64,000 nt of DNA from Nocardioides sp. URHA0020 (GCF_000620705.1 NZ_KK211170.1:337938-401937), one strand, 5' to 3'; positions 8,510 to 16,577 are shown, counted from the stretch's first letter. Notes: a model not told the origin generated them from the sequence alone. Translations and numbers: made by a program.

Positions 8510-9609
8510 GCGCACCGACGACCGAGACCGTCATCCGGGTCGCCGGACCCGCGCCGTACGACGTCGTGGTCGGCCACGGCGTCGTCGACCGCCTGCCCGG
8601 TCTGCTCGGTGACGGGGTCACCCGCGTCGCCGTCGTGCACCCGGAGGGCGTGCCCGCCGACGAGCTGATCGAGACGCTGGAGGGTCACTACGAGGTCATC
8701 GGCATCGCGGTCCCGGACGGCGAGCGGGCCAAGACGGCCACCGTCGCCGCCGCGTGCTGGGAGGTGCTGGGCGAGGCCGGCTTCACCCGGTCCGACGCGG
8801 TCGTCACCTTCGGGGGCGGCGCGACGACGGACCTCGGCGGGTTCGTGGCCGCCACCTGGCTGCGCGGTGTCAGGGTCGTGCACGTGCCCACCACGCTGCT
8901 GGCCATGGTCGACGCGGCGGTCGGCGGCAAGACCGGGATCAACACCGGGGCGGGCAAGAACCTCGTCGGCTCCTTCCACGAGCCCACCGGCGTGCTGTGC
9001 GACCTGGCCACCCTGGCCACGCTCCCGCGCGCCGAGCTGGTCGCAGGCCTGGGCGAGGTCGTCAAGTGCGGCTTCATCGCCGACTCCGTCATCCTCGACC
9101 TGGTCGAGTCGACCGAGCCGACGGAGCTGGCGGCGGGCTCACCGGTGCTGCGCGAGCTGGTCGAGCGCGCCATCCGGGTCAAGGCCGAGGTGGTCGCGGC
9201 CGATCTCAGGGAGACCGGCGGCGACGACGGCCACCCGGGCCGCGAGGCCCTCAACTACGGGCACACGCTCGCGCACGCCATCGAGCGCACCGAGGACTAC
9301 CGCGTACGCCACGGTGAGGCCGTCGCGATCGGCTGCGTCTTCGTCGCCGAGGTCGCCGGCCGGGCCGGCCTGCTGGCTCCCGAGATCGTCGCGCGGCACC
9401 ACTCGGCCTTCGCCCGGGTCGGGCTGCCCACGACGTACGACGGCGCGTCTTTCGAGACCCTGCACGCCGCCATGAAGGTGGACAAGAAGTCGCGGGGCAA
9501 CCTGCTGCGCCTCGTGGTGCTCCACGACCTGGCCCGACCGGCGGTGCTGGCCGGACCGGCCGAGGACGACCTGCGCGCCGCCTACGCCGCGATCGGCGGC
9601 GCGTCGTGA
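8506..9609 (+). CDS. aroB: 3-dehydroquinate synthase
   Basis: It cyclises DAHP to 3-dehydroquinate with NAD+ and a divalent metal, the second step of the shikimate pathway. It has 367 residues. The NAD-binding glycine-rich segment FGGGATTDLGGFVAATWLRG is followed by HVPTTLLAMVDAAVGGKTGIN and NLVGSFHEP, all diagnostic. Metal-ligand regions GEVVKCGFI and LNYGHTLAHAIE are present. It overlaps both neighbours (ATGA with aroK, GTGA with aroQ). Confidence 0.97.
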   Translation: MSAPTTETVIRVAGPAPYDVVVGHGVVDRLPGLLGDGVTRVAVVHPEGVPADELIETLEGHYEVIGIAVPDGERAKTATVAAACWEVLGEAGFTRSDAVVTFGGGATTDLGGFVAATWLRGVRVVHVPTTLLAMVDAAVGGKTGINTGAGKNLVGSFHEPTGVLCDLATLATLPRAELVAGLGEVVKCGFIADSVILDLVESTEPTELAAGSPVLRELVERAIRVKAEVVAADLRETGGDDGHPGREALNYGHTLAHAIERTEDYRVRHGEAVAIGCVFVAEVAGRAGLLAPEIVARHHSAFARVGLPTTYDGASFETLHAAMKVDKKSRGNLLRLVVLHDLARPAVLAGPAEDDLRAAYAAIGGAS

Positions 9610-10037
9610 CGGTGCTCGTGCTCAACGGACCCAACCTGGGGCGCCTCGGCCGTCGTCAGCCCGAGATCTACGGCAGCACGACGTACGCCGAGCTCGCCGA
9701 GCTGTGCGTCGGCTGGGGGCGCGACCTGGGGCTCGACGTCGAGGTGCGACAGACCAACCACGAGGGCGAGATGCTCGACTGGCTCAACGGCGCGGCCGAC
9801 GACGCCAGCCCCGTCGTGCTCAACGCTGCCGCCTGGACGCACTACTCGTACGCGATCTTCGATGCCTGCGCGCAGCTGGTCGCGCCGCTGGTGGAGGTCC
9901 ACATCTCCGACCCGCACCAGCGACCCGAGGAGTTCCGACACACCTCCGTGGTCACGCCGTACGCCGTCGAGGTGGTCGCCGGGCACGGCATCGACGGCTA
10001 CCGGATGGCGCTCGAGGTCATCGCCCGCCAGGGTTGA
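9606..10037 (+). CDS. aroQ: 3-dehydroquinate dehydratase, type II
   Basis: It dehydrates 3-dehydroquinate to 3-dehydroshikimate. This is the small dodecameric type II enzyme, 143 residues. Signatures are LNGPNLGRLGRRQPEIYG with the catalytic tyrosine, QTNHEGEMLDWL, NAAAWTHYSYAI and EVHISDPHQRPEEFRHTS with the catalytic histidine. The GTG start at 9606 overlaps the aroB stop (GTGA). It ends the ar cluster; DAHP synthase and EPSP synthase genes are not in the window. Confidence 0.97.
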   Translation: MTVLVLNGPNLGRLGRRQPEIYGSTTYAELAELCVGWGRDLGLDVEVRQTNHEGEMLDWLNGAADDASPVVLNAAAWTHYSYAIFDACAQLVAPLVEVHISDPHQRPEEFRHTSVVTPYAVEVVAGHGIDGYRMALEVIARQG

Positions 10038-10051
10038 GTCTCGATTCAACC
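10032..10051 (+). repeat. Inverted repeat at the aroQ stop / efp promoter
   Basis: ggttgag (10032-10038) and ttcaacc (10045-10051) can pair around a 6-base loop with one G-T pair. The hairpin covers the aroQ stop codon and the probable -35 region of efp. It has no U-tract, so it could be a weak terminator or an operator; neither can be decided from sequence. Confidence 0.35.
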
Positions 10052-10068
10052 TCGGCGGCGCCAGCCGA

Positions 10069-10074
10069 TAGACT
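10069..10074 (+). promoter_or_regulatory. -10 box TAGACT upstream of efp
   Basis: TAGACT at 10069-10074 is preceded by a TTCAAC box at 10045-10050 with an 18-base spacer. The predicted transcript would have a leader of about 60 bases before the efp ATG. This separates efp-nusB from the aro operon. Confidence 0.5.
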
Positions 10075-10142
10075 CCTCCGCTGGTGCCCACTTACTGGGC
10101 GACCCCCGACGACATCCGACGGACGAAGGCTGGCACGCGCGC

Positions 10143-10706
10143 ATGGCAACGACGAACGACCTGAAGAACGGCATGGTTCTCAACATCGAAGGCCAGCTCT
10201 GGGCCGTCATCGAGTTCCAGCACGTGAAGCCGGGCAAGGGCCCCGCGTTCGTGCGCACCAAGCTCAAGAACGTGGAGTCGAACAAGACCGTCGACAAGAC
10301 GTTCAACGCCGGCACCAAGGTCGAGACCGCCACGGTCGACCGCCGCACGATGCAGTACCTCTACAACGACGGCTCGTCGTACGTCTTCATGGACGTCGCC
10401 GACTACGAGCAGATCGAGATCGCCCCCGAGATCGTCGGCAACGCCGCCAACTTCCTCCTGGAGAACCAGGAGGCCGTCGTGGCCACCAACGAGGGCCGCG
10501 TCCTCTTCATCGAGCTCCCGGCCTCGGTCGAGCTCGTCGTCACCTTCACCGAGCCCGGCCTCGCCGGTGACTCGGCGACCGGTCGCACCAAGCCGGCGAC
10601 GCTGGAGACGGACCACGAGATCCAGGTCCCGCTCTTCATCAACCAGGGCGAGAAGGTCAAGGTCGACACCCGCGACTCCTCCTACATGGGTCGCGTCAAG
10701 TCCTGA
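10143..10706 (+). CDS. efp: Elongation factor P
   Basis: EF-P relieves ribosomes stalled at polyproline stretches. The 187-residue protein starts MATTNDLKNGMVL and carries the functional loop KPGKGPAFVRTKLKN near residue 30, followed by the OB-fold domains II and III, with the end GRVKS typical of the family. The modification lysine region PGKGP is of the type that bacteria with unmodified or non-EpmA-modified EF-P carry; no modifying enzyme gene is adjacent. It overlaps the nusB ATG by one base and has its own promoter. Confidence 0.98.
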   Translation: MATTNDLKNGMVLNIEGQLWAVIEFQHVKPGKGPAFVRTKLKNVESNKTVDKTFNAGTKVETATVDRRTMQYLYNDGSSYVFMDVADYEQIEIAPEIVGNAANFLLENQEAVVATNEGRVLFIELPASVELVVTFTEPGLAGDSATGRTKPATLETDHEIQVPLFINQGEKVKVDTRDSSYMGRVKS

Positions 10707-11113
10707 TGTCGGCTCGGTCCAAGGCCCGCAAGCGGGCGCTCGACGTGCTCTTCGCCTCCGACGTCCGCGGCGAGTCCGCGACCACGGCGCTCGAGACCGC
10801 GATCGCCGACGGTGAGGGTCCGACCAACGACTACACCGCCGTGCTGGTGCGTGGCGTCGAGGAGCACCGCGACCACATCGACGAGGTGCTCGCGCAGTAC
10901 GCGGAGGGCTGGACGCTGCAGCGGATGCCCGCCGTCGACCGCAACGTGCTCCGGCTCGGCGTCTGGGAGCTGCTGTACGCCGAGGACGTGCCCGACAGCG
11001 TGGCGATCAGCGAGGCGATGGCCCTGGTCACCGACCTGTCGACCGACGAGTCGCCCCAGTTCGTCAACGGTGTGCTCGGCGCGGTCCAGCGCAACAAGGA
11101 GTCTCTAGTCTGA
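10706..11113 (+). CDS. nusB: Transcription antitermination factor NusB
   Basis: NusB binds boxA RNA with NusE (S10) in rRNA antitermination complexes. This all-helical protein has 135 residues, with the family start ARKRALDVLFASD, the RMPAVDRNVLRLGVWELLY core helix and ISEAMALVTDLSTDESPQFVNGVLGAV near the end. It is coupled to efp through a one-base overlap, the usual efp-nusB pair. In related genera the gene after nusB is typically bldD or pyrR; here an unrelated block follows. Confidence 0.96.
   Translation: MSARSKARKRALDVLFASDVRGESATTALETAIADGEGPTNDYTAVLVRGVEEHRDHIDEVLAQYAEGWTLQRMPAVDRNVLRLGVWELLYAEDVPDSVAISEAMALVTDLSTDESPQFVNGVLGAVQRNKESLV
11106..11111 (+). promoter_or_regulatory. -10 box TAGTCT, leaderless promoter inside the nusB end
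   Basis: TAGTCT overlaps the last codons of nusB and ends 6 bases before the ATG of the next gene (11118). No Shine-Dalgarno motif is present, consistent with a leaderless start for the accessory block. Confidence 0.55.
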
Positions 11114-11117
11114 GGGC

Positions 11118-12494
11118 ATGAATGCTCTCGAGGTGGACCTGGTCGTCATCGGCACCGGACCCGGAGGCGAGGCCCTCGCCACCGGCGCAGCGAAGGTGGG
11201 GCTGAAGGTCGTCGCCGTCGACAAGCACCTCGTCGGTGGCGAGTGCCCCTACTACGGCTGCATCCCGACCAAGATGATGGTCCGGGGCAGCGACGCGGTC
11301 GCCGAGGTGCGCCGGGCCGCGGAGGTCGCCGGCGAGGCGACGATCGCACCCGCCTGGTCGGTCGTGCACCGGCGCATCGACGAGCAGGCGACGGCGCACT
11401 GGGACGACACCGCCGCCGTGGACCGGCTCCGTGACGCCGGCGCCACGGTGCACCACGGCGTCGGCCGGCTGGCCGGGCCCGGCTGCGTCGAGGTCACGAC
11501 GGCGGACGGCGAGGTCATCACCTACGCGACCGCCCGCGGCGTCGTGCTCAACCCCGGCACCCGACCGGCCGTGCCGCCGGTCGAGGGGCTCGCGGACACG
11601 CCGTACTGGACCAACCGCGACGCCGTCCAGCTCGGCGAGCTGCCCGGGTCGGTGGTCGTCATCGGCGGCGGTCCGATCGGCTGCGAGCTCGCCCAGGTCT
11701 TCAGCCGGTTCGGCGTGCGCGTGACGGTCGTCCAGCACGGTGCGCGGCTGGTGCCGGCCGACGAGCCGGAGGCCTCCGAGCTGCTGGAGAAGGTCTTCGT
11801 CGAGGAGGGCATCCGGGTGCTGACCGGGGTCGAGCTGCAGCGGGCGTCGTACGCCGAGGGCGTCTTCACCCTCGGCCTCGACTCCGGCGAGGAGCTGGTG
11901 GCCGACAAGGTGCTGGTGGCCGCCGGGCGCACCCCCAACCTGGACGACCTCGGCCTGGAGACCGTCGGCCTCGACCCGCACGCCCGGAGCCTCGAGGTCG
12001 ATGACCGGCTGCGCGTGCAGGACGGGATCTGGGCGATCGGTGACGTCACCGGCAAGGGGGCGTTCACCCACGTCTCGATGTACCAGTCCGCGGTGGCCCT
12101 GCGCGACGTCCTCGACCAGCCGGGCGCCCCGGCGCGCTACCACGCCGTCCCGCACGCCACCTTCACCGATCCCGAGATCGGTGGCGTCGGGCTGACCGAG
12201 CAGCAGGCGCGCGACGCCGGGCTGACGGTCCGCACCGGTCTCACCAGGCTGGAGGAGTCCTCGCGCGGTTTCACCCACGGACCGGGCGGGCAGGGACTCA
12301 TCAAGGTCGTCGAGGATGCCGACCGCGGAGTCCTGGTCGGAGCGACCGCGATGGGACCGGCGGGCGGCGAGATCCTCGGGTTCCTGGCCGTCGCGGTCCA
12401 CGCGGAGGTCCCGGTCGACTCGCTCAGGACGATGATCTATGCCTACCCGACCTTCCACCGCGCCATCGAGTCCGCGCTCGCCGATCTCTCCTGA
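11118..12494 (+). CDS. FAD-dependent pyridine nucleotide-disulfide oxidoreductase, paralog 1
   Basis: This 458-residue flavoprotein of the dihydrolipoamide dehydrogenase / mercuric reductase superfamily should bind FAD and NAD(P)H and pass electrons to a substrate that is not known. It has the N-terminal FAD motif GTGPGGEALA, a redox-active C43-x4-C48 (GGECPYYGCIPTK), the second nucleotide fold VVIGGGPIGCELA, the FAD motif AIGDVTG, and the dimerisation domain. The family's catalytic His-Glu pair near the C-terminus (HPTxxE) is replaced by YPTFHR at about 443-448, so it is probably not a standard lipoamide or glutathione reductase. It is co-transcribed with a DUF1206 gene that overlaps its end by 56 bases, then a paralog of itself. 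Exact activity is open. Confidence 0.85.
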   Translation: MNALEVDLVVIGTGPGGEALATGAAKVGLKVVAVDKHLVGGECPYYGCIPTKMMVRGSDAVAEVRRAAEVAGEATIAPAWSVVHRRIDEQATAHWDDTAAVDRLRDAGATVHHGVGRLAGPGCVEVTTADGEVITYATARGVVLNPGTRPAVPPVEGLADTPYWTNRDAVQLGELPGSVVVIGGGPIGCELAQVFSRFGVRVTVVQHGARLVPADEPEASELLEKVFVEEGIRVLTGVELQRASYAEGVFTLGLDSGEELVADKVLVAAGRTPNLDDLGLETVGLDPHARSLEVDDRLRVQDGIWAIGDVTGKGAFTHVSMYQSAVALRDVLDQPGAPARYHAVPHATFTDPEIGGVGLTEQQARDAGLTVRTGLTRLEESSRGFTHGPGGQGLIKVVEDADRGVLVGATAMGPAGGEILGFLAVAVHAEVPVDSLRTMIYAYPTFHRAIESALADLS

Positions 12495-13269
12495 CCGCGA
12501 CTGGGTCGACTGGGTCGCTCGCGCCGGCCTGGTGGCGTACGGCGTCGTCTACCTGATGATCGGCTGGCTGGCGATCCAGCTGGCGCTCGGGGACCGCGAG
12601 GGCAGCCCGTCGAGCAGTGGCGCCATGCAGGAGCTCGCCCAGCAGCCCTTCGGCGGCGTCCTGATCTGGCTGATCTCGATCGGGATGTTCCTGCTGGTCC
12701 TCTGGCAGGGGCTCGAGGCGGCGTTCGGCCATCGCGACGAGGACGGCGGCAAGCGCGTCGCCAAGCGACTCTCGTCGGCGGGCAAGGCGGTCGTCTACGC
12801 GGTGATCGGCATCAGCGGCGTCAAGGTCGCCCTGGGCTCCGGCTCCTCCGGGGGCAAGGGCCAGGAGACGCTGACCGCCAAGCTGATGAACGCCCCCGCC
12901 GGACAGGTCCTGGTCGGGATCGTGGGCCTGGCGATCATCGGCTACGGGATCTACCAGGTCGTGCAGGCCTGGACCGAGAGCTTCGCCGACAAGCTCGACG
13001 GGGAGGGGCGCAGCGGCAGGTCCGGCACGGCGTACCTCGCCTTCGGCAAGGCCGGGTACGCCGCCCGCGGCGTCGCGTTCGTGATCGTGGGCGGGCTCTT
13101 CTGCTACGCCGCGATCACCCATGACCCGCAGAAGTCCGGGGGTCTCGACCAGGCGCTCTTCGAGGTGCTCGACAAGCCCTTCGGTCCGGTCATGCTGGGC
13201 CTCATCGCGGTCGGGCTGGGCTGCTACGGGGTCTTCACCCTGGCCCGCGCCCGGCACCTGTCGAAGTGA
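12439..13269 (+). CDS. DUF1206 domain membrane protein
   Basis: This 276-residue polytopic membrane protein is built from three similar units, each a pair of hydrophobic helices beginning with a glycine/aromatic pattern (RAGLVAYGVVYLMIG, SAGKAVVYAVIGISG, KAGYAARGVAFVIVG), which is the DUF1206 triple repeat. Function is unknown. The ATG at 12439 lies inside the end of the upstream flavoprotein gene (56-base overlap); the first membrane repeat starts about 25 residues in, which supports this start or a nearby one. The stop overlaps the GTG of the second flavoprotein (GTGA). Its position between two paralogous oxidoreductases suggests a membrane partner or electron-transfer role, which is inference only. 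Confidence 0.85.
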   Translation: MPTRPSTAPSSPRSPISPDRDWVDWVARAGLVAYGVVYLMIGWLAIQLALGDREGSPSSSGAMQELAQQPFGGVLIWLISIGMFLLVLWQGLEAAFGHRDEDGGKRVAKRLSSAGKAVVYAVIGISGVKVALGSGSSGGKGQETLTAKLMNAPAGQVLVGIVGLAIIGYGIYQVVQAWTESFADKLDGEGRSGRSGTAYLAFGKAGYAARGVAFVIVGGLFCYAAITHDPQKSGGLDQALFEVLDKPFGPVMLGLIAVGLGCYGVFTLARARHLSK

Positions 13270-14564
13270 GCCGCGTCGAGGTCGACGTCGTGGTCCTCGG
13301 CCTCGGCGCCGGCGGCGAGCACGCCGCCCACAAGCTCGCCGAGACCGGGCTCGCCGTCGTCGGCGTCGAGCGCGACCTGATCGGCGGCGAGTGCCCCTTC
13401 TGGGGCTGCACGCCGTCGAAGCTGCTGATCCACTCGGCGCAGCGGGGCGACGACTTCGCCCGCGCCGCAGCCCGGATCCGCGAGGCCAACCACGACTGGC
13501 ACGACGAGCAGCACGCCGGCCCGCTCGAGGAGGCCGGGGTCCGGCTGGTGCGCGGCCACGGCCGTCTCGCCGGGCCCGGGCGGGTGGAGGTCGGCGGCAG
13601 CACGTACGACGCGCGTCTCGGCGTGCTGCTCAACACCGGGACCGCACCCGCCGTGCCGGACATCGAGGGGCTCGCGGACACGCCGTACTGGACCAACCGC
13701 GACGTGATGCGTCAGGAGCAGCCGCCGGGGTCGCTGGTGGTGATCGGCGCGGGGCCGATCGGGGCCGAGCTCGCCCAGGCGTTCGTCCGGTTCGGCACCG
13801 AGGTGACGCTGCTGGAGGCGGGCCACCGGATCCTGGGCCCCGAGGAGCCGGAGGCGGCGGAGGTGATCTCCGGGGTGCTGCGCCGCGAGGGCGTCACGAT
13901 CCGCACCGACGCCGAGGTGACCGGGGTGCGCCACGTCGACGACGGGTTCGTGGTCGAGGTCGACGGTGAGACCCTCGCGGCCGAGCAGGTCCTGGTCGCG
14001 GTCGGCCGGTCGATGAACCTCGTCGACATCGGGCTGGAGACCGTCGGGCTCGACCCCGACCACCACCGGGTCGACACCGACGAGCGGATGCGGGCCGCCG
14101 AGCGGCTGTGGGCGGTCGGTGACATCACCGGCGAGGGTGACTACACCCACCTGTCGATCTACCAGGCGCAGGTGGCCGTGCGCGACCTGCTCGGCGAGGA
14201 CGGGCCGTGGGCCGACTACCGGGCGGTCGGCCGGGTGACCTTCACCGACCCCGAGGTCGGCTCGGTCGGGCTCACCGAGGAGCAGGCGCGCGCCGCCGGA
14301 CTCCGGGTGGCCGTCGGACGCGCCGACATCGCGAGGTCGGCCCGTGGCTGGATCAGCGAGGCCGACGGCATCGTCAAGGTGGTGGCCGACGCGGACCGGG
14401 GCGTGCTCGTCGGCGGCACGGTCGTGGCGCCGTACGGCGGGGAGGTGCTCGGCCTGCTGACGACCGCCGTGCACGCCGAGATCCCGGTCGGGACCCTGCG
14501 CCACATGCACTTCGCCTACCCGACCTTCCACCGCGCGATCGCCGCCGCTCTCGGAGACCTCTGA
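13266..14564 (+). CDS. FAD-dependent pyridine nucleotide-disulfide oxidoreductase, paralog 2
   Basis: This 432-residue flavoprotein is clearly related to the one two genes upstream. It has the FAD fold GLGAGGEHAAHKLAE, redox C43-x4-C48 in GGECPFWGCTPSK, shared segments LADTPYWTNRD and VVIGAGPIGAELAQAF, the AVGDITGEG flavin motif, and the same unusual C-terminus YPTFHRAI in place of HPTxxE. It is slightly shorter than its paralog, mainly in the helical region after the redox centre. The GTG start overlaps the DUF1206 stop. Substrate is unknown; quinone, thiol or metal reduction are all possible for this superfamily. The conserved disulfide argues against a pure NADH oxidase without dithiol chemistry. 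Confidence 0.85.
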   Translation: MSRVEVDVVVLGLGAGGEHAAHKLAETGLAVVGVERDLIGGECPFWGCTPSKLLIHSAQRGDDFARAAARIREANHDWHDEQHAGPLEEAGVRLVRGHGRLAGPGRVEVGGSTYDARLGVLLNTGTAPAVPDIEGLADTPYWTNRDVMRQEQPPGSLVVIGAGPIGAELAQAFVRFGTEVTLLEAGHRILGPEEPEAAEVISGVLRREGVTIRTDAEVTGVRHVDDGFVVEVDGETLAAEQVLVAVGRSMNLVDIGLETVGLDPDHHRVDTDERMRAAERLWAVGDITGEGDYTHLSIYQAQVAVRDLLGEDGPWADYRAVGRVTFTDPEVGSVGLTEEQARAAGLRVAVGRADIARSARGWISEADGIVKVVADADRGVLVGGTVVAPYGGEVLGLLTTAVHAEIPVGTLRHMHFAYPTFHRAIAAALGDL

Positions 14565-14641
14565 CCGGTGCGTGTGACCACCCCGATTTCGGGGAAGGAC
14601 CTGCGGGAGCCAGGACGGACCCGGCTCTGAGGGAGGAACCG

Positions 14642-16018
14642 ATGTCGCAGGAAGCATGGAGCTCTGGGGGCTCGCGACACGACGCTGACGACACCAGTGA
14701 CCGGCTCTACACGCCGGAGGACTTCCAGGCCTACGCCGCGCGCAGGGAGGGCCGGGACGGCTCCGCGGGGGCCCGCGAGCCGATGACGTACGGCGACCCG
14801 CTCAGCGATCCGCTGCCCGAGGTCGCGCCGGCGCGGCCGCCGGAGCCGGAGCCGGCCGCCGAGGTCGCCCCGCCGGTCGCACAGCCGGTCGCCCAGCCCG
14901 TTGCGCAGCCGGTCGCGCAGCCGACGACCCCGCCGCCGTCGTACCGGCCCTCGACCCCGCCGCCCGCAGGTCCGCCGCCGGCCCAGGCGCCGCCGGTGGC
15001 CGCCCCGGCGCCCGCCGCACCGGCCGCACCGCCGGTGGGCCCGCAGCCGCCGGCCGACGAGCCGGACGGCGACGTGCGCCGCTTCATGAGCGCCACCGAC
15101 TTCCTGGACCGACGCGACTCCGAGCAGCAGCACGGCCCGGCGACCTGGGGCTGGCGCGGCAAGGTGCGCCGCTGGAGCGGTGGCCTGATCACCCCGCGGA
15201 TGGGGCCCGACGAGCTGGCCTACGAGGTCGACCGCGCCACCATCCAGAAGGACTTCGACGGTCCGCGCACCATCGCCTTCATCAACCCCAAGGGTGGCGC
15301 CGCCAAGACGACCGGCGTGCTGGCCGCCGGCTTCACGTTCGGCACCGTGCGCGGTGGCGGCGTGGTCGCGTGGGACAACAACGAGACTCGCGGCACCCTC
15401 GGCATCCGCGGCACCCGCAGCGCCCACCGCAACACCACCCGGGAGCTCCTGGAGGACCTCGAGCGGTTCACCGACGTCTACCAGTCGCGCATCGGCGACC
15501 TGGGCGCCTTCGTCCGCTCGCAGGGCGACGCGCACTTCGACGTGCTCGCCTCCGACGAGCGCCCCGACGTGACCGGGACGATCCGCGCCTCCGACTTCGA
15601 CTCGGTGCACAAGCTGCTCGAGCGCTTCTACCGGATCATCCTGATCGACACCGGCAACAACATGCGTGCCGAGAACTGGCTCGCCGCCGCCGGTGCGGCC
15701 GACCTCCTGGTCGTCACCTCCACGGTCCGCGAGGACACCGGCTACAGCGGCCTGTGGATGCTCGACGCGCTGCAGGACGCGGGCTACCAGGACCTCAAGC
15801 ACAAGACGGTCACGGTGCTCTCCGACCCGTCCGCCAACGTTGACGCCAAGCTGGCGAGCGACCTGGTCGACGTCTACCAGCAGCGCACCCGGGCGGTCTA
15901 CCGCGTGCCGTACGACCCGGCCCTGGTGGCCGGCTCGATCGTGCCCTACGCCCAGCTGTCCGAGAACACCCGGATGCAGTGGCTCAAGGCCTGCGCGGGG
16001 ATGGCCGCCGCCCTCTGA
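14642..16018 (+). CDS. Proline-rich MinD/ParA-like P-loop ATPase
   Basis: The protein has 458 residues. The first about 145 are low-complexity: acidic at the start, then a Pro/Ala-rich tract with four tandem PVAQ units (DNA 12-bp repeats at about 14877-14924). The C-terminal 250 residues are a MinD/ParA SIMIBI ATPase fold with a deviant Walker A at K217, KGGAAKTT (alanine in place of the usual glycine before the second lysine), and LIDTGNN as Walker B. The layout, disordered Pro/Ala N-terminus plus MinD-like domain, resembles EspI-type proteins of type VII secretion and related actinobacterial ATPases, but no ESX gene is nearby. A GAGGGAGGA Shine-Dalgarno precedes the ATG at 14642; an upstream in-frame extension would lie within the preceding gene and is rejected. 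Confidence 0.8.
   Translation: MSQEAWSSGGSRHDADDTSDRLYTPEDFQAYAARREGRDGSAGAREPMTYGDPLSDPLPEVAPARPPEPEPAAEVAPPVAQPVAQPVAQPVAQPTTPPPSYRPSTPPPAGPPPAQAPPVAAPAPAAPAAPPVGPQPPADEPDGDVRRFMSATDFLDRRDSEQQHGPATWGWRGKVRRWSGGLITPRMGPDELAYEVDRATIQKDFDGPRTIAFINPKGGAAKTTGVLAAGFTFGTVRGGGVVAWDNNETRGTLGIRGTRSAHRNTTRELLEDLERFTDVYQSRIGDLGAFVRSQGDAHFDVLASDERPDVTGTIRASDFDSVHKLLERFYRIILIDTGNNMRAENWLAAAGAADLLVVTSTVREDTGYSGLWMLDALQDAGYQDLKHKTVTVLSDPSANVDAKLASDLVDVYQQRTRAVYRVPYDPALVAGSIVPYAQLSENTRMQWLKACAGMAAAL
14877..14924 (+). repeat. Four imperfect 12-bp tandem repeats encoding PVAQ
   Basis: Within the ATPase gene the unit coding for Pro-Val-Ala-Gln occurs four times in a row with synonymous drift (gtcgcacagccg, gtcgcccagccc, gttgcgcagccg, gtcgcgcagccg). 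It is part of the low-complexity linker. Confidence 0.7.
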
Positions 16019-16029
16019 CCCGCTGACCT

Positions 16030-16064
16030 GTCGCCTCCGGCCGCTCGACCCGGCCAGGGGCGAC
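16030..16064. terminator. Hairpin between convergent genes
   Basis: gtcgcc at 16030-16035 pairs with ggcgac at 16059-16064, with an inner ggccg/cggcc stem. It sits between two converging stop codons (16018 and 16074). There is no U-tract on either strand, so termination strength is uncertain. Confidence 0.35.
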
Positions 16065-16073
16065 GGGTCGGCG

Positions 16074-16481
16074 TCACTGCTTCGCGGCGCCCCATCCGTG
16101 CCACGTCTCGACCCGCAGCCACGCGCTGGTGCGGGGGCTCGTGCGGTCGGGGTAGGGGCTGCCGCCGTAGTGGATGCTCAGCCGGTCGATGTCGACGAGC
16201 CCCTCGTCCGGCACCAGTCCCTCGACGTGCCCGATCAGGGAGACGTGGGTGTACCAGCTGTCCTCGTCCAGGACGGTCAGGGTGATGCGCGGATCGCGGC
16301 GCAGGTGCTTGAGCCGGACCCGGGTGTCGTCCATGTTGAGCAGCACCCGGTCATCGTCCTCGAGCAGGTACCAGGTCGCCACGGAGATCGGCTGACCGTC
16401 GGAGCGCAGGGTCGTCACGACCGCCGGGTTGGGCTTGGTCAGCAGGGTGCGGACATCGTCGGGGAACGGCAGCTCGGGCAT
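16074..16481 (-). CDS. PPOX-class (pyridoxamine 5'-phosphate oxidase-like) F420/FMN-binding protein
   Basis: This 135-residue split beta-barrel protein of the pyridoxamine phosphate oxidase superfamily has the pattern PAVVTTLRSDGQPISVATWYLLEDD, then DDTRVRLKHLRRDPRITLTVLDED, typical of the actinobacterial PPOX class that binds F420 or FMN. The substrate is not predictable. The frame stays open far upstream, but the ATG at 16479-16481 has a perfect AGGAGG Shine-Dalgarno and begins where the family homology begins. Codons upstream of it lack conserved features. It converges with the ATPase gene and diverges from the DUF6226 gene across 96 bases. Confidence 0.85.
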   Translation of the reverse strand: MPELPFPDDVRTLLTKPNPAVVTTLRSDGQPISVATWYLLEDDDRVLLNMDDTRVRLKHLRRDPRITLTVLDEDSWYTHVSLIGHVEGLVPDEGLVDIDRLSIHYGGSPYPDRTSPRTSAWLRVETWHGWGAAKQ

Positions 16482-16565
16482 GGATCCTCCTGGGGTGGGG
16501 TGGACGGGTAGGCGTCCCTCGATCCTTACCCAGCAAACCCGTGGCCGCACCTCCACCGGGCTGCC

Positions 16566-16571
16566 TAGGCT
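16566..16571 (+). promoter_or_regulatory. -10 box TAGGCT, leaderless promoter
   Basis: TAGGCT ends 6 bases before the GTG start at 16578, and no Shine-Dalgarno intervenes. A leaderless mRNA is inferred. Confidence 0.55.
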
Positions 16572-16577
16572 CGCCGG

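Noticed and set aside
14207..14641. Longer start of the MinD-like ATPase gene
   Set aside because: The extension would lie over the second flavoprotein gene in another frame and is arginine-rich shadow sequence; a good Shine-Dalgarno precedes 14642.
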